Assembly: GCA_035465395.1 (NCBI GenBank)
Contig: DATHRK010000073.1
Location: 62,001-126,000 of the forward strand
Direction of reading: 5' to 3'
Source of the DNA: DATHRK01 sp035465395
GTDB lineage: Bacteria; Gemmatimonadota; Gemmatimonadetes; Longimicrobiales; RSA9
DNA: 64,000 bases
In this document: piece by piece, positions 33,063 through 41,133 of the stretch
Numbering within the stretch: the stretch's first letter is position 1
Layout of the letters: each line of letters opens with the position of its first letter
The notes under the pieces: generated by a model
The model's input: only the letters and a program-made list of their open reading frames with translations
Databases searched by the model: none
What the model was told of the DNA's origin: nothing
Program-made: the position numbers and the translations under genes

Positions 33063-34315
33063 GCGGCCAGCCCTTCCGAGAACGTGTCCACGAAGCGCAC
33101 CGGCGCCCCGCCCGCGGCGCGCTCGACCTCGGCGCGACCGACGTCGTCGATGAAGACGCCGTCGGCGTTCAGCGCGGTCGCCGGAACCAGCACGAGGTCG
33201 AAGGGATGCCACGCCGCAAGCGCAGCCGCCACATCGACACCCGCCAGCAGGCCCGCGGCGCTCACCTGCTCCCCGAAGAGCCGGTTCGGCACGCCCAGAA
33301 CGCGGACGTCGGGCGCCGGTCCCGCCTCCAGGACGTCGCGAAAGACCCCGGCCATGCGTGTGCCGGTCACGATCGCGGTGCGCCTGCCCCGGAAGGCATC
33401 GGCCTCGAGCGCGACGGCCAGATCGCGACGGATGGCGTCGAGCGCGCCGACGCCGTTCTCCAGCAGCGGCTCGTCGTCGTAGTAGTCGCGCTCGGGGACC
33501 TCGCGGCCCGCGATGAGGAACATGTCGTCGGCGGCGTAGGCCCAACCGATCCCGCGGTCGCGCAGGGCCCGCGCCCGGGCCCGCTCCACCGACGCGATGG
33601 CCGCTTCGGCCTCCTCGGGCGCGAGCGGCCGCACGGGCCGGTGGGCGTTGTGGCGCGTGAGCCCCACCGGCACGACGGACGCGCTCACCACCCCGGGCCC
33701 GAGCGCCCACAATTCGTCGAGGGATCGTTCTAGGTGGGGCCCGTCGTTCCAGCCGGGGCACAGGACGACCTGCGTGTGGACCTCGATCCCGCCGTCGATC
33801 AGCTCGCGCAGGCGGTCGACGATGTCGCCGCCGCGCGGCACGCCCAGGATGCGCTCGCGCACCCAGGGCTCGGTGGCGTGAACGCTGACGTACAACGGAG
33901 AGAGGCGCTGGCGGATCAGCCGCTCGATGCCCTTCGGGCCCAGGTTTGTGAGCGTGACGTAGCTGCCGTACGCGAACGAGAGGCGGAAGTCGTCGTCGCG
34001 CAGGTAGAGACTCTGTCTGACGCCTTCCGGATTCCCGTCGATGAAGCAGAACACGCACTCGTTCGCGCACTCGCGCACCGGGTCGGGGGCGGGGACGATG
34101 CCCAGCGTCTCGGCGGGGTCCTTGTCGATCTCCAGGACCAGGCGCGCGCCGCCCGGCTCGGCCACCTCGACCTCGAGCGTGGGCTCCGCCTCCAGAAAGC
34201 GGAAGTCGATGCCATCGCGTACGACGTCGCCGTTGATGCGGACGATCCGGCTGCCGACGCGCAACTCGAGCGCTTCGGCGATGGATCCGGCATCGATCGC
34301 TTCGATGGTGACCAT
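33059..34315 (-). CDS. DUF512 protein: PDZ-like plus radical-SAM-like iron-sulfur protein
   Basis: 418 residues. The N-terminus (about 4-60) is PDZ-like (AGSIAEALELRVGSRIVRING). CANECVFC gives Cys83, Cys87 and Cys90, a CxxxCxxC cluster of radical-SAM type, followed by a TIM-barrel-like region and the conserved C-terminal DUF512 domain (VTGTRMAGVFRDV, VPNRLFGEQVS, DVLVP-like). The biochemical role is not established; the family is often found next to der. It is the first gene of the eight-gene overlapping operon. The ATG at 34315 has no good Shine-Dalgarno; a GTG at 34369 would add 18 non-conserved residues. Confidence 0.88.
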   Translation of the reverse strand: MVTIEAIDAGSIAEALELRVGSRIVRINGDVVRDGIDFRFLEAEPTLEVEVAEPGGARLVLEIDKDPAETLGIVPAPDPVRECANECVFCFIDGNPEGVRQSLYLRDDDFRLSFAYGSYVTLTNLGPKGIERLIRQRLSPLYVSVHATEPWVRERILGVPRGGDIVDRLRELIDGGIEVHTQVVLCPGWNDGPHLERSLDELWALGPGVVSASVVPVGLTRHNAHRPVRPLAPEEAEAAIASVERARARALRDRGIGWAYAADDMFLIAGREVPERDYYDDEPLLENGVGALDAIRRDLAVALEADAFRGRRTAIVTGTRMAGVFRDVLEAGPAPDVRVLGVPNRLFGEQVSAAGLLAGVDVAAALAAWHPFDLVLVPATALNADGVFIDDVGRAEVERAAGGAPVRFVDTFSEGLAA

Positions 34316-34359
34316 GTTCTTTGAAGAATCGCTTGAACGGGCGCGCTGAACGCGCTCAA

Positions 34360-34368
34360 CTAATAGCA
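34360..34368 (-). promoter_or_regulatory. Candidate extended -10 promoter of the DUF512-der operon
   Basis: On the minus strand TGCTATTAG matches the extended -10 form TGnTATAAT in the TG and four of six hexamer bases. It lies about 45 nt upstream of the ATG and just downstream of the terminator of the preceding operon, the expected place. The -35 region is weak. Found by eye only. Confidence 0.4.
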
Positions 34369-34411
34369 CTTAGGCCGATGCCTGGGGAAGTGCCCCCACG
34401 TGCACGGCCGC

Positions 34412-34450
34412 AAAAAATCGGGAGCGCGGCCCGCCACGGACCGCGCTCCC
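34412..34450 (-). terminator. Rho-independent terminator after the TPR gene
   Basis: Perfect 10-bp stem GGGAGCGCGG/CCGCGCTCCC (34420-34429 and 34441-34450) with an 11-nt loop, followed on the minus strand by T6 (complement of 34412-34417). It begins 36 nt past the stop of the secreted TPR gene and separates two minus-strand operons. Confidence 0.9.
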
Positions 34451-34486
34451 GCGCATTCCCTTCTTTCGGACGACCGGACAGAACGG

Positions 34487-35956
34487 CTAGCCGGCCACCT
34501 CGTACCGCCATCCGGCGGGCGTGATCTCCTCGGAGAGCTGCATCTCGGCTTCCCACTCGGCGGTCGCGTCCGCGGCCGGGAGGTTGATCGTCACGTCGCC
34601 CTCCGCGACGGCCGCACCGGACTCGTCCACCGCAACCATGTGAAGGGTCACCGGGTCGCCCTCCGTGCCGTTGATGTTGACCACGGTGCCGGTGACGATG
34701 ACGTAGCCGCCATCGACCTCCATCGACACGTTGTCGATCGCGTAGGCCAGCGACTGTCGACGCTCCAGGATCCGGCTGGTTTCCGCACGCAGCGCGTCCG
34801 ACGCCGCCTGGTCCTCCTCGAGGTCGCTCAGCGACCGCGCGGCCTGCGCCTGGAGGGCCACGATGGACTCGTTCTGCGGGTCCACCTCGGCGAGCGCGTC
34901 CGCGTGCTCCTTCAGGGCTCCGTAGAACTCGATCAGGCCGGCGCGCTGCTCTGCGTCCGGCGACTCGCCCGCCTCCACGAGCTCGTCCTGGATGGCGCGG
35001 GCTCGGGCGTACACCGTGTTGGCGAGGTTGTAGCGGGCGTCCCGGTCGTAGGGGTTCTTGTCGAGCGACTTCTCGAACGCGGTCTGCGCCTGTTCGTAGC
35101 GTTCGGCTTCGAAGAGGCCCAGGCCGAGCCGGAAGTAGTCGGCCGCCGTCAGGTCGTCCCGCTCGAGGGCCTCGCCGTACAGGTCGGCGACCTCCTCATC
35201 CCGCCCCAGGTTGCTCAGCACCACGCCGAGGTTGCCGAGCGCGATCATGTCCTCGGGGCTGTGCTCGAGGTACTCCTGGTACGCCTCGACCGCCTCTTCC
35301 CGACGGTCGGCCCGCGCCAGCACCTGCGCGAGGTTGAAGACGGCCGCCCTGCGGTTGGCGTCGAAGGCCTCCGGATCGCGCTCTCGCAGCTGCTCGGCGT
35401 CCTCCGAATCCATGATCTCGAGCGCGCCGCGCAGGTACTCGATCGCCTGCTCGTCCTCGCCCTGGATGGCCATCAGGTTGCCGAGGTTCAGCTTCGCCTC
35501 GGGGCGACCCTGGAAGATCATGTCCGCGCTCTTGTAGTGCTCGACCGCGGCCTCGTTGTCGCCCTGACGGGACGCGTTCACTGCCGCGTTGTAGGAGCGG
35601 ACCCAGGCGTTCTGGCGGTCGCGCGCCAGCTCTTCCTCGTACGGCGGATACAGGTCGATCGCGCGATCCCAGACGTCGGCCGCTTCGGCTGTGCGGCCCA
35701 GCGCCGCGTAGACGCGGCCCAGCAGCATCAGGAGCTTGGGATTGCTCCCATCCTCCAGACCCTCCTGCGCGGACTCGATGGCCTGCTCGTAGAGCCGGTT
35801 CTTGTCCTCCGGGTTGGCCGCGTCGTCGGCCTGGCGCAGGTAGAGCGCCACGCTGCGCGTGAAGCGGTTGTCGCTCGGCTCCTGGGCCTGCACGGGGAGC
35901 GCTCCGGCCATGGTTCCCAGCGCGACGAGCGCGAGGATCATCCGGACACGGGACAT
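34487..35956 (-). CDS. Secreted tetratricopeptide-repeat protein
   Basis: 489 residues. A signal peptide (about 3-24, ending VQAQ) is followed by tandem TPR units to about residue 290 (for example AAVEHYKSADMIFQGRPEAKLN region and AVEAYQEYLEHSPEDMIALGNLG region), a coiled-coil-like segment (about 300-400), and a beta-rich C-terminal domain (VDGGYVIVTGTVVN). It is probably a periplasmic or outer-membrane scaffold; no enzyme motif is seen. AGGAGGAGG lies about 7 nt before the ATG at 35956, which decides the start over a GTG at 35980 that overlaps larC. An intrinsic terminator follows. Confidence 0.82.
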   Translation of the reverse strand: MSRVRMILALVALGTMAGALPVQAQEPSDNRFTRSVALYLRQADDAANPEDKNRLYEQAIESAQEGLEDGSNPKLLMLLGRVYAALGRTAEAADVWDRAIDLYPPYEEELARDRQNAWVRSYNAAVNASRQGDNEAAVEHYKSADMIFQGRPEAKLNLGNLMAIQGEDEQAIEYLRGALEIMDSEDAEQLRERDPEAFDANRRAAVFNLAQVLARADRREEAVEAYQEYLEHSPEDMIALGNLGVVLSNLGRDEEVADLYGEALERDDLTAADYFRLGLGLFEAERYEQAQTAFEKSLDKNPYDRDARYNLANTVYARARAIQDELVEAGESPDAEQRAGLIEFYGALKEHADALAEVDPQNESIVALQAQAARSLSDLEEDQAASDALRAETSRILERRQSLAYAIDNVSMEVDGGYVIVTGTVVNINGTEGDPVTLHMVAVDESGAAVAEGDVTINLPAADATAEWEAEMQLSEEITPAGWRYEVAG

Positions 35957-35976
35957 CGCCAACCTCCTCCTGGAGT

Positions 35977-37176
35977 TCACGTTCTATGCGCCGGTCCGGG
36001 AGCACTCCCTCCGGCGTCGTCGTCGGTCGTTCCATCGAGGGCCCGGCGGACGTCCAGCGGCGTCCGCCCGGTCTCGCCCGCGACGCGAACGACATCGTCG
36101 TACTCTGGCTTGGCGCGGCGCGTCCCATCGGGAAGCCGCACCTGCTTCATTCGAATGCTCGATCCGTGCCACCCGCGCCTGAGCTCCTCTCGCGCCAGCT
36201 CGGCACGCTCGACCGGCCAGTACCGCGCGCCGATCGTGGTGGTGCTCGCGAACAAGGCCTCGAGCACGCGTTGCAGCCCGTGGCGCGGCGTCAAAGCCTC
36301 GATGCGGACGCCCGCCCTGCCCTTCTTCATCCCGACGCCGATGGTGACCACGTCGAGGGCGCCGGCGGCCCGCATGGCGTCCAGCGCGGGCGGCACGTAC
36401 TCCGGGGACATATCGTCCAGATCCGACTGCACCATCCATAGCGAATTGTCCTCTTCTGAGGACAATTCACAGAGCACCGCACGCAGGCAATTCGGCCTGT
36501 CCCCCGGATCCCGCGAGCCGGCCCCGTAGGCCGAGCCCAGGACCCGGAACGTGGGCGGTGCAGCGCGGCCCCCGGTGAGCTCCGCGAGCAATGCCGCGCC
36601 GGTCGGAGTCGTACACTCCCCCTCCCAGCGGGTTTCGCGGACATCGAGCCCTTCGAGGAGCCTCAGGGTGGCGGGCGCCGGGAGGGGAAAGCGCCCGTGC
36701 TCGATGTCGATCCAGCCGCTGCCGATCGCGACGGGCCGGGTCGAGCACGCCTCGACCCCAAGGTGGACGACCGCGTCCGCGGCGCAGCCGATGTCCAGGA
36801 TGGCGTCGAGGCCTCCGACCTCGTGGAAGTGCACCTCGTCACGGCCGACACCGTGGATGGCGGCCTCGGCGTCGGCGAGCCGCTCGAAGGTGCGCCGCGC
36901 GATGTCGTAGGCACGCGCATCGTCGAGTCCGCGTTCCAGGATCGCTACGATGTCGCCCAGGTGGCGGTGTGCGTTGCCCGCCGGCAGATCGAAGCGCACG
37001 GCCGTGCATGCGATCCCCTGCCGCTGGACCGCGTCGATGAGCACCGAGCCGTCCGGGGCGCCGAGCGCCGTCGCGACGTCCCGCATGCGCTCGGCAGGGT
37101 AGCCGAGGCCCAGCAGCGCGCCGAGCGTCATGTCGCCGCTGATGCCGGCGAACGGGTCGAAGAGGAGGGTGCGCAT
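35977..37176 (-). CDS. larC: Nickel-pincer cofactor cyclometallase LarC (DUF111)
   Basis: 399 residues. LarC inserts nickel into the pincer cofactor of lactate racemase and related LarA-type enzymes in a CTP-dependent reaction. Family motifs are DPFAGISGDMTLGAL at 7-21, HFHEVGGLDAILDI, TPTGAALLAEL and DLDDMSPEYV. The gene is one continuous frame here, whereas in Lactobacillus plantarum larC is reported to be made through programmed frameshifting. A perfect hairpin lies inside it (36443-36468). No larA, larB or larE is in the window. No clear Shine-Dalgarno precedes the ATG. Confidence 0.92.
   Translation of the reverse strand: MRTLLFDPFAGISGDMTLGALLGLGYPAERMRDVATALGAPDGSVLIDAVQRQGIACTAVRFDLPAGNAHRHLGDIVAILERGLDDARAYDIARRTFERLADAEAAIHGVGRDEVHFHEVGGLDAILDIGCAADAVVHLGVEACSTRPVAIGSGWIDIEHGRFPLPAPATLRLLEGLDVRETRWEGECTTPTGAALLAELTGGRAAPPTFRVLGSAYGAGSRDPGDRPNCLRAVLCELSSEEDNSLWMVQSDLDDMSPEYVPPALDAMRAAGALDVVTIGVGMKKGRAGVRIEALTPRHGLQRVLEALFASTTTIGARYWPVERAELAREELRRGWHGSSIRMKQVRLPDGTRRAKPEYDDVVRVAGETGRTPLDVRRALDGTTDDDAGGSAPGPAHRT
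36443..36468. repeat. Perfect 11-bp hairpin inside larC
   Basis: GAATTGTCCTC (36443-36453) and GAGGACAATTC (36458-36468) are exact reverse complements with a 4-nt loop (TTCT). It encodes residues about 237-245 of LarC (ELSSEEDNS), at the point between the N-terminal part and the C-terminal DLDDMSPE part. The stem is AT-rich for this genome and its codons (TTG, TCA, GAA, AAT) are unusual for the gene. Confidence 0.85.
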
Positions 37177-37287
37177 GGGAGTTGGAAGGCTAGCCTCGCC
37201 GTCCGGCCGGCGCGACCCCGCGCGAGAGGTCGGAGCCCTGGGCCGGGAACGACCATCGGGGGGCGGTCCTTCCGTCGGGTCCGGATC

Positions 37288-39132
37288 TCACGAGTCGGTT
37301 GCCAGGTGGTTCAGGATGCTCGACGCGAGGCGGCTGGAGAAACCGGGCGTACGGGCGATCTCCTCCGCGCTCGCGGCGCGCACGGCCGCGACGCTTCCGA
37401 AGCGCTTGAGCAGCGCCTGCTGCCGCGCGGGCCCGATGCCCGGAATCTCCCCTAGCTCGCTCGCGAGCGTGCGCTTGCCGCGCAGCTTGCGGTTGTAACC
37501 GAGCGCGAAGCGGTGCGCCTCGTCCCGGGCGCGTTGCAGCAGTCGTAGCCCCGGGTTGCGGCGCGCCAGCCGGAGGGGCGTGGGCCGGTCGGCAACGTGG
37601 ATCTCCTCGTCGCGCTTGGCCAGCGCGACCACCGCGACGTCCGACGCGCCGGCCGCCAGGGCGGCCCTGCGCGCCGCTCCCAGCTGCCCGCGCCCCCCGT
37701 CGATCACCAGCAGGTCCGGGCGCCAGTCGTCCTCCTCGAAGCGGCGGCGCAGGTAGCGCTCGACTACCTCCGCCATGGACCGCACGTCGTCGTTGCCCCA
37801 GTCCCCCCGCACGCGGAAACGACGGTATCCGGCCTTCCGCGCGGTCCCGTTCTCGAAGGTCACGGCCGAGCCGACCACCTCGCTCCCCTGCGTGTGGGAG
37901 ATGTCGAAGCAGACGATGCGGCGCGGCACGACCTTGAGGTCGAGCGCTTCCTGCAGCTCGTAGAGCACGTCGTCGGCCCGCTCGACCGCGTCCTGGCGGA
38001 GGATGCGCCGTTCCTCCAGGAGGTGCCGCGCGTTCTGCGCGGCGAGCTCGGCCAGACGCACCTTCGCGCCGCGCTCCGGGACGTGGATGCGCACGGTCCG
38101 TCCGGCGCGGCTCGAGAGGACCTCGCTCAGCGCGTCGCGGTCGTCGAAGTCCTCCGGGGCGATGATCTCGCGCGGCAGGTCGTCGGCGCCCTCCTCGCCG
38201 CGGCCCAGGTAGAAGCGCGTGGCAGCCGCCGACAGCAGTTCCGAGACCGCGACCTCCTCCACGCCGTCGAAGAACTCCAGCTCCCGGCCGAGCAGCTTGC
38301 CCGCGCGGATGCGCAGCCGCACCCCGCACGCGCGGGAGCCGTCACGCGCGATCCCCAGGACGTCGGCGTCTCCCCCGCGGACGTCGGTCGCGCGCTGGCG
38401 ACGCTCGATCGCGTCGAGGCCCTGGAGCACGTCGCGCCGCTCCGCGGCGCGCTCGAAGTCCAGCCGCTCGGCGGCGGCGCGCATCTGGCCCTCGACGCGG
38501 GTGCGGACGCGGTCGGTGCGCCCCCCCAGCACCTCCAGCACCTCGTCGATCATCGCCCGATAGTCCTCGCGCGACTGGAGGCCGACGCACGGCGCGGCGC
38601 AGCGTCCGATGTGGTAATCGAGGCACGGGCGCTCTGGCGCCTCGCGCGGCAGGTCGTAGCGGCAGCTCCGGACCGTGTGGGCACGCTTGATGACCTCGAG
38701 CGCGTGCCGCATCGAGCCGACGTCGGTGTAGGGGCCGAAGTAGCGCGAGCCGTCGTTCTCGATCAGGCGGGTCACGTACACGCGCGGAAAGGGCTCCCGC
38801 ACCGTCACCTTGATGTACGGATAGCGCTTGTCGTCCCGGAGCTGGATGTTGAAGCGCGGGCGGTGCGCCTTGATCAGGTTGGCCTCGAGGAGAAGCGCCT
38901 CGGCCTCGCTCTCGACGACGATCGTCTCGACGTCGGCCACCCGGGAGAGCATCTGGCGGTTGCGCGGCGAGAGCGCCGGGTCCGCCGCGAAATGGCTGCG
39001 CACGCGGGCGCGCAGGGACTTGGCCTTGCCGACGTACAGGATGCGGCCCCGCGCGTCCTTGAAGAGGTAGACGCCGGGCCGCGTCGGCAGCCGCTTGGAG
39101 GACGGGTCGAAGGTGGTGCTCACGTCCTGCAT
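37288..39132 (-). CDS. uvrC: Excinuclease ABC subunit C (UvrC)
   Basis: 614-residue nucleotide-excision-repair nuclease that cuts both sides of the lesion. GIY-YIG domain at about 18-50 (PGVYLFK, ILYVGKA), a cysteine cluster (CLDYHIGRCAAPC), a UVR UvrB-binding motif (RLDFERAAERRD), the RNase H-like C-terminal nuclease (CFDISHTQGSEVVGS, DLLVIDGGRGQL) and a helix-hairpin-helix tail (IPGIGPARQQALL). The ATG at 39132 was chosen; it has only a G-rich stretch upstream. murJ ends 74 nt upstream. Confidence 0.97.
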   Translation of the reverse strand: MQDVSTTFDPSSKRLPTRPGVYLFKDARGRILYVGKAKSLRARVRSHFAADPALSPRNRQMLSRVADVETIVVESEAEALLLEANLIKAHRPRFNIQLRDDKRYPYIKVTVREPFPRVYVTRLIENDGSRYFGPYTDVGSMRHALEVIKRAHTVRSCRYDLPREAPERPCLDYHIGRCAAPCVGLQSREDYRAMIDEVLEVLGGRTDRVRTRVEGQMRAAAERLDFERAAERRDVLQGLDAIERRQRATDVRGGDADVLGIARDGSRACGVRLRIRAGKLLGRELEFFDGVEEVAVSELLSAAATRFYLGRGEEGADDLPREIIAPEDFDDRDALSEVLSSRAGRTVRIHVPERGAKVRLAELAAQNARHLLEERRILRQDAVERADDVLYELQEALDLKVVPRRIVCFDISHTQGSEVVGSAVTFENGTARKAGYRRFRVRGDWGNDDVRSMAEVVERYLRRRFEEDDWRPDLLVIDGGRGQLGAARRAALAAGASDVAVVALAKRDEEIHVADRPTPLRLARRNPGLRLLQRARDEAHRFALGYNRKLRGKRTLASELGEIPGIGPARQQALLKRFGSVAAVRAASAEEIARTPGFSSRLASSILNHLATDS

Positions 39133-39206
39133 CGACCCCGCTGGGCGGCGGCCGTTCCCGGTGGAGGCATCGGCGAGTTGGCGCGCGCCTCGGCCCCCCG
39201 CCGTCC

Positions 39207-40793
39207 TCAGGAAGTCGGGCCCCGGCGGAAGAAACGGCCGAGGAGCGAACGAGCCTCCTGGAGACCCAGCGCGTAGGCCGCGCCCAGATAGACGACGCCG
39301 AACACGCCGAGCACCAGCAGCGAGCGCAGGAACACCGAGAATGCGGGGAGCACCAGCGAGGCGCCCCGCGCCGCGAGCGCCGCGGCGAGCGCCGCCGCCA
39401 GCATGCGAACGAGGCCCGCCGGGTCGGGGCGAACGACGCCGATCCGCCTCGACAGGGTGCGCCGCAGCAGGAACCATTCGCCCCACGCGGCGAGCCCCGC
39501 GGCGGCGCTCAGGCCCGCCACCCCCAGCGGATGCCCTCCGACCGTCGGGGCGGCGCCCACGCCGAACGACCACCCCCCGATCGTGCGGCCCGCCACCTCG
39601 ACCGACTCGAACTGGAGCATCAGCAGGACGCCCAGCGCCGCCGAGATCGCGACCCGGGCGGCGGCGTAACGCGCCGGGGTGGCGGTGTCCTGAAGCGCGT
39701 AGTAGGCGGACGAGAACAAGCGGCTCGCGGTGGACGCGAACAGCCCGATCGTGTAGCCGGCCAGCACCGCCCAGACCCACACGGTCTCGTTGCGCGTGAA
39801 ATCGCCCGTCTGGTATAGAGCGGCGATCACGTGGTCTCCCACCGCGAAGTACGCCACGACCGTCGCGAGCACGTAGAACGCGACGCGGTCCAGGCCCGCG
39901 TTCACGCGCAGCCGTATGGCCTCGCGCTCACCGGTGCGCTGTCGCGCCAGCTCGGGCAGCTCCGCGGCCGCGACCGACATGCCGAACAGGCTCACGGGCA
40001 GCGCGTAGAAGAGCTGGGCGTAGCCCAGAGCGGCGAGCGCCCCGGTGACAAGGAAGGACGCCAGGAACACGTCCACATAGCCGCTCACCTGCACGACCCC
40101 TCGCCCGAGGATCGCCGGACCCGCGTTCCGCACCGCGGTGCGCACGCCCGCGAGCCCGGTGTTCCACCGGATCGCCAGGCGGGGCTCGGCGCGCAGGACG
40201 CCCGGCACCTGGACGAGGAACTGGAGGATGCCGCCGGCGAGGGTGCCCCACGCCAGCGCGTAGGCCAACTGGGGGCGCGCGAGCCGGCCGCCGAGCGCGA
40301 CCATCGTGGCGATCATCGCGGCGTTCCACGCCACCGGGGCGACGTAGGAAAGGAAGAAGCGCCGGTGGCTGTTCAGCACCCCCAACGACCACGCCGACAG
40401 GACGAGGACGCCCGCCATCGGGAAGATGATCCGCACCAGACGCACCGTCAGCTCGTAGCGGAAGCCATCGAAGCCGGGCGTGAGGACGGCCACGAGGACC
40501 GGCGCGGCCAGCATGCCGAGGATCGCCAGCGCCCCGGCGAGCGCCAGCAGCAGCGCGAAGATGGCGCCGGCGACCCGCCCCGCCTCCTCTTCCCTGCCCT
40601 CCTCGAGGAGCTCGGCGTACACCGGAATGAACGACGCGCTCAGCACGCCTTCGCCCAGGAGGTTCTGGAGGACGTTCGGGAGCCGGATCGCGGTGGTGAA
40701 CACGTCGGCGGAGGCCGACGCTCCGAAGTAGTGCGCGAAGACCCGCTGGCGGACGAAGCCCGCGAGGCGGCTGAGGAGGATCCCGGCGGCCAC
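39207..40793 (-). CDS. murJ: Lipid II flippase MurJ
   Basis: Polytopic (about 14 helices) inner-membrane flippase for peptidoglycan precursor lipid II; at least 528 residues. Family features are SRLAGFVRQRVFAHYFGAS near the N-terminus, FRLPNxLQNLLGEG-like IRLPNVLQNLLGEGVLSASF, and later RLFSSAYYALQDT. The GTG at 40793 is the first standard start but leaves almost no residues before helix 1. In-frame sequence upstream (SPRGSRSGAPL) looks like the true N-terminus, and a CTG at 40829 overlaps the preceding stop as CTGA, so the real start may be there. uvrC follows after 74 nt. Confidence 0.95.
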   Translation of the reverse strand: MAAGILLSRLAGFVRQRVFAHYFGASASADVFTTAIRLPNVLQNLLGEGVLSASFIPVYAELLEEGREEEAGRVAGAIFALLLALAGALAILGMLAAPVLVAVLTPGFDGFRYELTVRLVRIIFPMAGVLVLSAWSLGVLNSHRRFFLSYVAPVAWNAAMIATMVALGGRLARPQLAYALAWGTLAGGILQFLVQVPGVLRAEPRLAIRWNTGLAGVRTAVRNAGPAILGRGVVQVSGYVDVFLASFLVTGALAALGYAQLFYALPVSLFGMSVAAAELPELARQRTGEREAIRLRVNAGLDRVAFYVLATVVAYFAVGDHVIAALYQTGDFTRNETVWVWAVLAGYTIGLFASTASRLFSSAYYALQDTATPARYAAARVAISAALGVLLMLQFESVEVAGRTIGGWSFGVGAAPTVGGHPLGVAGLSAAAGLAAWGEWFLLRRTLSRRIGVVRPDPAGLVRMLAAALAAALAARGASLVLPAFSVFLRSLLVLGVFGVVYLGAAYALGLQEARSLLGRFFRRGPTS

Positions 40794-40825
40794 GAGGGGC
40801 GCGCCGGACCGGCTTCCCCGGGGGC

Positions 40826-41122
40826 TCAGGAAGGCCCCCGCCCGCCCCCGCGCTCATCGCCCGGCGGCAGGCCCGGGGCCGGCGGCCGCTCCTCCAGCAG
40901 TTGCCGCAGGAACCGGCCCTGCTCCTCGAGGCTGGCGACCTGCTCGCTCAAGCGCTCCACCTCGCTCTCCAGCGCGGCCAGGCGCTCGCGCTCCCCGGTC
41001 GCAGCGCCCCCGGGATCACCTCGCTCGAGGCGCGTCGCCAGCGCCCGGGCGGGTGCCGAATCGAGGACGACGGCGAGCAGCGGGATCAGCAGCGCGACGA
41101 GCAGGATACCGGCCATGACCAT
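40826..41122 (-). CDS. Small membrane protein with coiled coil
   Basis: 98 residues: one N-terminal membrane helix (about 3-20), a short linker, a charged coiled coil (about 45-80, RERLAALESEVERLSEQVASLEEQ region) and a Pro/Gly-rich tail. It recalls PspB-like or LapA-like small envelope proteins in layout only. It lies 11 nt after bshC and its stop overlaps the likely murJ start, so it should be co-translated with murJ. Function unknown. Confidence 0.75.
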   Translation of the reverse strand: MVMAGILLVALLIPLLAVVLDSAPARALATRLERGDPGGAATGERERLAALESEVERLSEQVASLEEQGRFLRQLLEERPPAPGLPPGDERGGGRGPS

Positions 41123-41133
41123 ACCGGCCGAAG

